Shown one piece after another: positions 24,623 through 30,386 of a DNA stretch of 33,813 nt; within the stretch, counting starts at the first letter, position 1, and each line of letters begins with the position of its first letter. The notes beneath the pieces were generated by a model that searched no databases, was not told the origin of the DNA, and saw nothing but the letters and a program-made list of their open reading frames with translations. Source of the DNA: DASXPG01 sp036493755 (GTDB taxonomy: Bacteria; Gemmatimonadota; Gemmatimonadetes; Gemmatimonadales; JACORV01); contig DASXPG010000175.1 in NCBI GenBank assembly GCA_036493755.1, positions 1 through 33,813 on the forward strand. Reading direction: 5' to 3'. The translations under genes were made by a program, and so were the position numbers.

Positions 24623-25504
24623 GTGTCGGCAGCGATCACAATTCCGGCGGCACCACTCTGGATGCTGGTCAGCGCATCGCTGATTTTCGTCGTCGGCTTC
24701 ATCAAGATTCTTGGTGAGGTGCCGCGGGAGCACGGCGTCGACAAGATCATGCCCTTTGGCCGCCTCTTCTTTGCGATTCCCATGGCGGTGTTTGGTTCCG
24801 AGCATTTCACCATCACCGCCGGCGTCGCCTCTCTCGTTCCGCACTGGATTCCCGCGCCGACGTTCTGGGTCTACCTGGTGGGCGCCGGATTTCTCTGCGG
24901 AGGGCTCGCCATTGCCGTTCTCGTGCAGGCCCGGCTGGCGGCGGCGCTGGTCGGCATGACCATGTTCATCTTCGTCCTCATCATGGACCTCCCGGTCGCC
25001 GTTGCGCATCCGGACCACCGATTCTTCTGGATCCTGGCGCTGAGGCAACTCGCCTTCGGTAGCGGCGCTTTCGCGTTCGCGATGTCACCCTCGAGCACCC
25101 AACTTCACAAGCCGCCGCCCGAAAAGCTCGCGGCGTGGACCGCCCTTCCACGACTCTTTATCGGCATCGTTGCTGTTCTCTATGGAGTGGAGCATTTGCT
25201 GCATCCGGCAAACGTGCCCGGAGTTCCGCTGGAAAAACTCACCCCGGACTGGATTCCGGGGCACATCGTCCTGAGCTATGGTGTTGGCGTGGTTCTGATT
25301 GTCGCCGGAATCTGCCTGCTCGCCAACAAGAGGGCGCGGCTGGCGGCGACGTCACTCGGACTGACGATCCTGGTGACGGTATTGTGGGTTTACCTGCCGA
25401 TGTTCGTCCAGGCGCCCACCGACGTGGTGGCGCTGAACTATTTCTTCGACACACTGCTCTTTTGCGGTGCCATCCTGCTGCTGGCGAACGCGACGAGTCG
25501 CTGA
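24623..25504 (+). CDS. Internally duplicated eight-helix membrane protein (DoxX-like?)
   Basis: Inner-membrane protein of 293 residues with about eight hydrophobic segments. The two halves resemble each other. RLFFAIPMAVFGSEHF, VPHWIPAPTFW and LVQARLAAALVGMTM in half one match RLFIGIVAVLYGVEHL, TPDWIPGHIVL and LANKRARLAATSLGL in half two. This indicates an internal tandem duplication of a four-helix unit. The F/YGxEH motif repeats in each half. The unit loosely recalls DoxX-type four-helix proteins, but I do not firmly recognise the family. The GTG at 24623 follows GAGGT at correct spacing, 13 bp after the regulator stop. It is therefore the third gene of the kinase/regulator operon and may be a partner or output of that system. 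Confidence 0.75.
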   Translation: MSAAITIPAAPLWMLVSASLIFVVGFIKILGEVPREHGVDKIMPFGRLFFAIPMAVFGSEHFTITAGVASLVPHWIPAPTFWVYLVGAGFLCGGLAIAVLVQARLAAALVGMTMFIFVLIMDLPVAVAHPDHRFFWILALRQLAFGSGAFAFAMSPSSTQLHKPPPEKLAAWTALPRLFIGIVAVLYGVEHLLHPANVPGVPLEKLTPDWIPGHIVLSYGVGVVLIVAGICLLANKRARLAATSLGLTILVTVLWVYLPMFVQAPTDVVALNYFFDTLLFCGAILLLANATSR

Positions 25505-25572
25505 CCGGCGATGCGAGCGCCTGCCGGACCTTGATCAGCTCGGCCGGCGGTCGAGGGCCGTGGGTTCTCGGT

Positions 25573-25600
25573 TTGGGCCGCGTCCAGATCATGATATCTT
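25573..25600 (+). promoter_or_regulatory. Candidate sigma70-like promoter for M1-like peptidase
   Basis: TTGGGC - 16 bp - TATCTT stands 27 bases before the ATG at 25628 in the 123-bp gap after the membrane-protein gene. The -10 matches 4 of 6 consensus bases, the -35 only 3 of 6. The local AT-rich patch ATCATGATATCTTGAA is notable against the surrounding GC. Confidence 0.35.
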
Positions 25601-25627
25601 GAACCGCCCTTTTCGACGAGGATTTCG

Positions 25628-27319
25628 ATGCGCCGTCTCCTGTTCGCCGCCGCTCTCGCCACTTTCGCCACTGTACCACTGGCGGCGCAGCAGCAGCCTC
25701 GGGTCTTCACCCACGCCGACACGCTCCATGGTTCCAATACCCCGGAGCGCGCGTGGTGGGACGCCGAGTTCTACGATCTCCACGTGGCCGTGCATCCGGC
25801 GGACAGCAGCATCGTGGGATGGAATGGGATCACCTATCGGGTGCTCCAGTCCGCGTCGGTGATGCAGATCGATCTCCAGGTGCCGCTCGAGATGGACAGC
25901 GTGGTGCAGGAGGGTCACAAGATGGAGTTCCGCCGCGACGGCAATGCATTCTTCGTCACCCTCACGGCGCGCCAGCGCAGCGGAGAGCGGAAGAGCCTTC
26001 GGGTCTATTACCATGGCGGCTGGCACGCCGCTCCCCCGGATACCTCTACTACCCGCCGCCGCAGGGGCTTCGGGCCTTTCACGTGGTCCGTTGACTCAAC
26101 CGGCGCGCCATGGTTTGCCAACTCGTCCGAGGGCCCGGGGGCCAGCATCTGGTGGCCGCTCAAGGACCTTCCCGCCGACGAGCCCGACAGCCAGCGCATC
26201 GCGATCACGCTGCCGGATCCGATCCTCGACATCTCCAACGGCCGGCTCCGCTCCACCACGCACCATGCCGACGGCACCACGACCTACGAGTGGTTCGTCA
26301 ACGATCCGATCAACAGCTACGACGTGGCCATCAACGCGTCGCCGAATTACGTCGCCGTGCGCGACACCTTCGCCGGCGCGGACGGGCCGCTCACCCTCGA
26401 GTTCTGGGCTCTGGCCCAGCACCGCGCCCAGGCCGCGGCCCTGGTGCCGCAGGTCAAGACGATGCTCGGCTGCTTCGAGCGCTGGTTCGGTCCCTACCCC
26501 TGGTACCGCGACGGCTACAAGCTGATTGAGGTCCCCTACCTCGGCATGGAGCACCAGAGCGGCATCGCGTACGGCAACGAATATCTGCCTGGCTACCGGG
26601 GCCGCGATCTTTCCGGCACCGGCGAAGGGATGGGCTGGGATTACATCATCGTCCACGAGAGCGCGCACGAGTGGTGGGGCAACAGCGTGAGCGCCAAGGA
26701 CCACGCCGACATGTGGATCCATGAGAGTTTCGGGATGTATGCGGAGGCGCTCTATCTCGAATGCACCAAGGACCGCGCCGCGGCGGACCGGTATCTCGTG
26801 GGGGTGCGGCAGACGATGATCAGAAATGATGAGCCGATCATCGGGACCTACGGCGTATACAACGTCCCGCGCTCGCAGGACCGTTACCCCAAGGGCGCCA
26901 ACATGCTGATGACCATGCGCGCCGTGGTCAATGACGACGCGAAGTGGACCGCGACGCTCCGCGGATTGCAGAGCACCTTCCGCCACCAGACCGTCACGGC
27001 GAAGCAGATCCGCGACTACATGAGCGCGCACACCGGAACCGACCTCCAGAAGATCTTCGTCCAGTACCAGGAGACGACGATGATCCCGAAGCTCGAGTAC
27101 CGCAGCGACGGAAGCTCATTCAGCTACCGCTGGACCAACGTGATCCCCGGCTTCGACATGCCGGTCCGCGTCGCGTTAGGCGGCGACAGTACGAGTACCA
27201 ACTACACCCTGCTCCATCCGACCGAGCAGTGGCAGTCGATGCCGTCGGCGATCGCGGACAGCGCGATGATACGGGTGGATCCGGAGTTCTATGTGACGGC
27301 GGAGCGGGTCAGGCAGTAG
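25628..27319 (+). CDS. Exported M1-like metallopeptidase (short form)
   Basis: Exported zinc peptidase of the M1/gluzincin clan, 563 residues, signal peptide about 1-21 (PLAAQ). The N-terminal beta domain extends to about 260. The catalytic region contains Y304-L-G-M-E-H-Q-S in place of the classical GxMEN. The zinc site is H343-E344-S-A-H347 (IVHESAHEWWGN) with E366 (WIHESFGMYAEALY) at the exact X18 spacing. The C-terminal helical domain is brief, so the protein lacks the large C-terminal domain of full-length aminopeptidases. A GAGGA ribosome-binding site supports ATG 25628. The MEHQ variation suggests altered substrate N-terminus recognition (inference). It is a distant relative of the HEAT-bearing M1 enzyme at 3203-5620, not a recent copy. 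Confidence 0.92.
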   Translation: MRRLLFAAALATFATVPLAAQQQPRVFTHADTLHGSNTPERAWWDAEFYDLHVAVHPADSSIVGWNGITYRVLQSASVMQIDLQVPLEMDSVVQEGHKMEFRRDGNAFFVTLTARQRSGERKSLRVYYHGGWHAAPPDTSTTRRRRGFGPFTWSVDSTGAPWFANSSEGPGASIWWPLKDLPADEPDSQRIAITLPDPILDISNGRLRSTTHHADGTTTYEWFVNDPINSYDVAINASPNYVAVRDTFAGADGPLTLEFWALAQHRAQAAALVPQVKTMLGCFERWFGPYPWYRDGYKLIEVPYLGMEHQSGIAYGNEYLPGYRGRDLSGTGEGMGWDYIIVHESAHEWWGNSVSAKDHADMWIHESFGMYAEALYLECTKDRAAADRYLVGVRQTMIRNDEPIIGTYGVYNVPRSQDRYPKGANMLMTMRAVVNDDAKWTATLRGLQSTFRHQTVTAKQIRDYMSAHTGTDLQKIFVQYQETTMIPKLEYRSDGSSFSYRWTNVIPGFDMPVRVALGGDSTSTNYTLLHPTEQWQSMPSAIADSAMIRVDPEFYVTAERVRQ

Positions 27320-27337
27320 AACGGTACCGAGGCTGAT

Positions 27338-27365
27338 GGTCGGCGTCCTCATCGTCCCGCCGACC
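27338..27365. terminator. Possible convergent terminator hairpin
   Basis: Perfect 8-bp inverted repeat GGTCGGCG / CGCCGACC with a 12-nt loop at the junction of two convergent genes. It overlaps the last codons of the minus-strand gene. No T-run follows, so it is a weak candidate. Confidence 0.35.
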
Positions 27366-28074
27366 TGGTCCATGCCGGCTGCTGATAGTGGTCAGGATCG
27401 AAGACCGAGGGTTCGAGGTCTGTGTTGACCCGGACGTTGTGGTACTCCTCGCGCTGGAACTCGGTGCCGTTGCGATAGAAGACCAGGTTGGTCTCGACCC
27501 ACAGGCCGTCGATCTCGGTATGCTGGAGCACCTGTGAGTCGGTGATGTTGCCGGCCGAGTCCCGTTCCATCACGCGGACCGCATGCAGGCGCTCCTCGTC
27601 CACCCAGAACTGCGACCTGGTCGTATCGCCCGGGTCCGCGCCGACGACCCAGACCTTCCGTCCCTGGTATCGATCCTCGTGCAGCTTCGACAGGTCGAAG
27701 CCCTTGGCGACCAGGCGACCGATCGTGCTGTCGACCGGGGCGACGAAGACATCGCAGTAGAGGACGATGATCGGCAGCACCAGCGCGGTCCGGCGCAGCG
27801 GCTGGCCATGGCGGAAGCCGTACACCGAATCATTGCGGTAGATCACGGTCCGCTGGCTGTCGAGCGGCGCGACATCGATTCGGAGCATCCCCGCCGGCTG
27901 AATGCTTTCGTACCAGGTCTGGTCGGGGCGGCCCGGCTGGCGCGTGGTCTGCACGAAGGTCAGCGTATGGTAAATCCGGCCGCGCTGATGCATGAGAGCC
28001 AGGACTTCTCGGCCGTCGTGGGGAACCGCGGCAGCAACCTGCACGGCGAAGACCAGCGACGCGAATCCAAACAT
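27349..28074 (-). CDS. Exported LolA-fold-like hypothetical protein
   Basis: Exported protein of 241 residues with a hydrophobic N-terminal signal (about 1-17). Its strand-rich pattern resembles the LolA/LppX fold of outer-membrane lipoprotein-sorting proteins. Visible landmarks are the early helix with YHTLTFVQTTRQPG, a central LHEDRYQGRKVWVVGADPGDTTRSQFWVDE block, and the closing VNTDLEPSVFDPDHY typical of this fold's last strand. In this family such proteins carry or sense hydrophobic ligands; the specific role here is unknown. The ATG at 28074 is preferred over ATG 28095 because AGGGGCG lies at suitable distance and the hydrophobic segment follows directly. It diverges from the NTF2-like gene and converges with the M1-like gene. 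Confidence 0.7.
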   Translation of the reverse strand: MFGFASLVFAVQVAAAVPHDGREVLALMHQRGRIYHTLTFVQTTRQPGRPDQTWYESIQPAGMLRIDVAPLDSQRTVIYRNDSVYGFRHGQPLRRTALVLPIIVLYCDVFVAPVDSTIGRLVAKGFDLSKLHEDRYQGRKVWVVGADPGDTTRSQFWVDEERLHAVRVMERDSAGNITDSQVLQHTEIDGLWVETNLVFYRNGTEFQREEYHNVRVNTDLEPSVFDPDHYQQPAWTRSAGR

Positions 28075-28144
28075 TTTCGCCCCTTTCGACGTCATGTTGT
28101 TCAGGCAAGCCCCGACAACCTTCACGAAGGCTCAGGAGGCAACG
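28075..28144. promoter_or_regulatory. Short divergent promoter region (LolA-like / DUF4440)
   Basis: Only 70 bp for two divergent genes. It holds the small inverted repeat CCTTC-ac-GAAGG (28119-28130) and the AGGAGG ribosome-binding site of the plus gene (28134-28139). Promoters are not distinguishable. Confidence 0.35.
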
Positions 28145-28633
28145 ATGTTCACTGGCCAGATGGTGGTGTGGCCGGCATTGATTATGGCCCTCGCCGGATT
28201 CGCGCGGAATACCGCGCTGCCGAGGTCGTCACCCGGCCAGGCGGAGTCGACGCGCGCCGAGCTGGTGCGGATCGAGAACGAGATCGTGCAGGCCAACAAC
28301 CGGTGCGACTACGGCTATTTCCGGCGGATCGAGGCGCCCGAGTTCATCTTCACTGATGGTAATGGTGGTGCAAGCGGCCGTGCCGAGGACCTGGCGGGTG
28401 AATCGTCCTGCCATCCATCGGCAAGCCAGCAAGTCATAGATGAAGTCAGAGTACTGGACTACGGGAGCGTCGCGGTGCTGAATGCCCGCAACACGACCAC
28501 ATTGGTCCGCAACGGCCTGACGGTGACAAGACATAGCCGGTTCACGGATGTCTTCGTCCGGCGGCATGGCGCATGGCAGCTGGTCAGCGGGCAGTCAACG
28601 CGGATCCCGGAGCCGGCACCCGCCAGGCCGTAA
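28145..28633 (+). CDS. DUF4440 / NTF2-like (SnoaL superfamily) protein
   Basis: Protein of 162 residues with a hydrophobic N-terminus (about 5-20) that may be a signal or membrane anchor. Residues ~35-155 match the cone-shaped NTF2-like fold of DUF4440 proteins. They show an initial helix LVRIENEIVQANNRCDYGYFRRI, then EFIFTDGNG, a middle VRVLDYGSVAVLNARNTTTL, and the closing SRFTDVFVRRHGAWQLVSGQST. The fold serves small-ligand binding or catalysis in different families, so no function is assigned. ATG 28145 has a perfect AGGAGG five bases upstream. Two cysteines (about 54 and 89) are present. It stands alone, diverging from the LolA-like gene. Confidence 0.85.
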   Translation: MFTGQMVVWPALIMALAGFARNTALPRSSPGQAESTRAELVRIENEIVQANNRCDYGYFRRIEAPEFIFTDGNGGASGRAEDLAGESSCHPSASQQVIDEVRVLDYGSVAVLNARNTTTLVRNGLTVTRHSRFTDVFVRRHGAWQLVSGQSTRIPEPAPARP

Positions 28634-28747
28634 GAAGTGGATTACAACAATGATTCGTCCACGCGGCTGGAGGATCTGCGAACGCTCCTTGCAGAGACGA
28701 TCACGCGCATCGGGCCGTGAATTGCGCCCGCGGCAAGTAGAGGAGAT
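28634..28747. other. 114-bp convergent gap with a 27-codon open frame
   Basis: Between convergent genes. It holds a GTG-initiated 27-codon frame (28637-28720, ending ...LLAETITRIGP) with a protein-like composition but no ribosome-binding site. There is also a 5-bp stem CGGGC/GCCCG around 28711-28730. No convincing terminator was found. Confidence 0.3.
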
Positions 28748-29185
28748 TCAAGCTGCCGGTTCGACGATCAATTTTGGAGCGACCGCGGCATCCGCCCCTG
28801 GCCAGGTCCACGCCTGCCAGACGATGACCACGGTGCAGACGGTTTCGATCGTTGCGAAGAACAGGTACTCCGGCAAAGCGGGCGGCCGGCCCCACCCGAC
28901 CAGGGGCGGAATGAAGGTCAGGAAACCGTTGACCAGGGTCACGATGCTGCCGGCGATGATATTCGCCAGCCGGTTCGCCCGAGGTGGAAGCAGTCTGGAG
29001 GCGAGAATCATCGCCATGGGTATTTCCATCAATACCGCCGAACCCGCGAGGGCCAATTGCCCGAGGTGCGGAGTGTCCGCCGGTGGCAAGCCAGGAAGGG
29101 CAAACAAGGCAATAACATCCGCATACAGGTAGTTGAGCAACGCGAAGATCCACAATAGCGACAGACGCTCCCTGATGTCGTGCAT
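28748..29185 (-). CDS. Small four-helix membrane protein (DUF6326-like)
   Basis: Membrane protein of 145 residues with four hydrophobic segments (about 8-28, 44-64, 73-95, 105-127). The N-terminal LSLLWIFALLNYLYADVIALF and the EIPMAMILASRLLPPRANRLANI block resemble small uncharacterised membrane proteins of the DUF6326 kind; this is recognition by eye. There are no catalytic or binding motifs. The ATG at 29185 stands one base after the stop (TGA) of the preceding gene, so translation is coupled. It is the last gene of the PadR-headed run. Confidence 0.75.
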   Translation of the reverse strand: MHDIRERLSLLWIFALLNYLYADVIALFALPGLPPADTPHLGQLALAGSAVLMEIPMAMILASRLLPPRANRLANIIAGSIVTLVNGFLTFIPPLVGWGRPPALPEYLFFATIETVCTVVIVWQAWTWPGADAAVAPKLIVEPAA

Positions 29186-29186
29186 A

Positions 29187-30005
29187 TCAACCTCCGAGTA
29201 CGTGAACGATGGTGCCCTTGGCCGAGAGTCGGCTCCCGTGTCGGGCCATCAGTCCGGCGAGGATCGCCGCGAACATGGCGGACCAGAGGATCGCATAGTG
29301 GCTCACATTGTCCGCAACGAGATGACGGTCGCGCATGCGAATGAGAGAATCCGCCATCGCGAAGCTGATCGTACCCGCGATGAGGTGCGCGGCGATAAGG
29401 TGCCGGCGAGTTTCTCGCATGATCGCGGCCAGAACTACGCCGAAGGTCGCCGCCATCAGCATCGCCGACTGCGTTGCCCCATACCGAGGCAAGTCGACGA
29501 TGCCGGAGCGTAGATACCAGACAGATCCCACCGTGTTGAACACCGAACACGCGGCCCACCAATAGGCGGCGACTCTTGCGCGCAACGCGAGTGCGATGAC
29601 CATGCCGAGCACTCCGCCGCAGATGGCGATTGAGCCGAAGACGAACGGATGTTCCTGGCATCCTCCAGGTTGATTTCCGAAGAAGAGCTGACAGCGAAGG
29701 AAGTGAGTCGCGACATACGTCGCTGCGACGATCACTGCACACCAGCCCGCGATGGCCGCGATATTGAGGGCGCCGGGAACGATGAGTGCGCGCATGGTTT
29801 GACGGCGCTGGTTGATGGTCCACACGAGTGGCACTCCGCCCAACGCCCAGCGTAGTCGTTGCCAGCCGTCGTCGGCGTATTCCGATTCTGCTGTTAGCGC
29901 GTCGAGCCACTCGTGCGACCCTGGCTCAACTCGTCGGTGCAGCCAGCTGAGCAGTTGACGCGCCAGGACATCGGCGAGCCGTCCGGGGAACCCGTGGATC
30001 TGCAC
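29187..30005 (-). CDS. Uncharacterised membrane protein, PadR-coupled
   Basis: Protein of 272 residues. A soluble N-terminal part (about 1-65) contains HEWLDALTAESEYADDGWQRLRWALGG, like the short preamble of membrane proteins encoded next to PadR regulators and orphan permeases. About seven hydrophobic segments follow. No enzymatic motif was recognised. Two cysteines (near 104 and 115: FLRCQLFFGNQPGGCQEH) flank a loop and could form a disulfide if outside the cytoplasm. The GTG start at 30005 overlaps the PadR stop by one base (TAGTG), with GGGGAG at good spacing, so it is translationally coupled to padR. It may be an effector or sensor for that regulator; function unknown. Confidence 0.75.
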   Translation of the reverse strand: MQIHGFPGRLADVLARQLLSWLHRRVEPGSHEWLDALTAESEYADDGWQRLRWALGGVPLVWTINQRRQTMRALIVPGALNIAAIAGWCAVIVAATYVATHFLRCQLFFGNQPGGCQEHPFVFGSIAICGGVLGMVIALALRARVAAYWWAACSVFNTVGSVWYLRSGIVDLPRYGATQSAMLMAATFGVVLAAIMRETRRHLIAAHLIAGTISFAMADSLIRMRDRHLVADNVSHYAILWSAMFAAILAGLMARHGSRLSAKGTIVHVLGG

Positions 30006-30325
30006 TACCGGCTCCCCGGCACGAAGGCGAGGCGACGAGTCATTCTCAGCGGTGCCGCCTCAGCGAGCTTCGTGCGCGCCGACTTCGCGCCTTCTCCTGT
30101 CAGGCGATAGGTATGGCGTGGCGGACGGCCGGGTTGTTCTGGTTCGGTCCAGCGAGTCTCGAGCCAGCCCTGCTCCGCGAGACGCAGGAGAATCGGATAG
30201 AGCGTTCCAGACTTGAGACCGGTGACCTGGCTGAGCGCATAGCCGTAGTGCCATGAGCGCGGCGACTCGAGCAAGAGTGCAAGAACGCTGAGGGTCTGGG
30301 GCGATGTGTTTGGCAGCCGAGGCAC
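30005..30325 (-). CDS. PadR-family transcriptional regulator
   Basis: Winged-helix repressor of 106 residues, the usual length for PadR subfamily 2. The N-terminal winged helix runs from about 5 to 80. It has QTLSVLALLLESP and GYALSQVTGLKSGTLYPILLRLAEQGWLETRW, with the recognition helix SGTLYPILLRL, and the wing PGRPPRHTYRLTGEGA; a short dimerisation helix ends the protein. The GTG at 30325 gives the family-typical start PRLPNTSPQTL. A longer TTG frame from 30367 is unlikely because it would add non-conserved residues. An inverted repeat directly precedes the GTG and is a candidate self-operator. Downstream genes overlap or abut, and the upstream neighbour is an ADOP permease, a familiar genomic partnership. 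Confidence 0.93.
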   Translation of the reverse strand: MPRLPNTSPQTLSVLALLLESPRSWHYGYALSQVTGLKSGTLYPILLRLAEQGWLETRWTEPEQPGRPPRHTYRLTGEGAKSARTKLAEAAPLRMTRRLAFVPGSR

Positions 30326-30326
30326 G

Positions 30327-30343
30327 ACATACTCTACATATGT
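30327..30343. promoter_or_regulatory. Candidate PadR operator
   Basis: ACATACTCTACATATGT: arms ACATA and TATGT separated by 7 bp, unusually AT-rich for this region, starting 2 bases before the padR start codon. PadR proteins typically bind dyads with ATGT/ACAT half-sites, so autorepression is plausible. A -10-like element could be embedded here. Confidence 0.5.
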
Positions 30344-30386
30344 TGTTATTCCGGGGCAAGGGTCCAAGAGCCGCTCTCGCGAAGCC

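Noticed and set aside
3977..27181. GTTAGGC/GCCTAAC motifs as integron attC core sites
   Set aside because: They match GTTRRRY cores, but are scattered singly inside long conserved genes with no paired attC arms or integrase; reported instead as an over-represented octamer.
28711..28730. CGGGC/GCCCG stem as a terminator between convergent genes
   Set aside because: Five pairs with a ten-base loop and no T-run are too weak.
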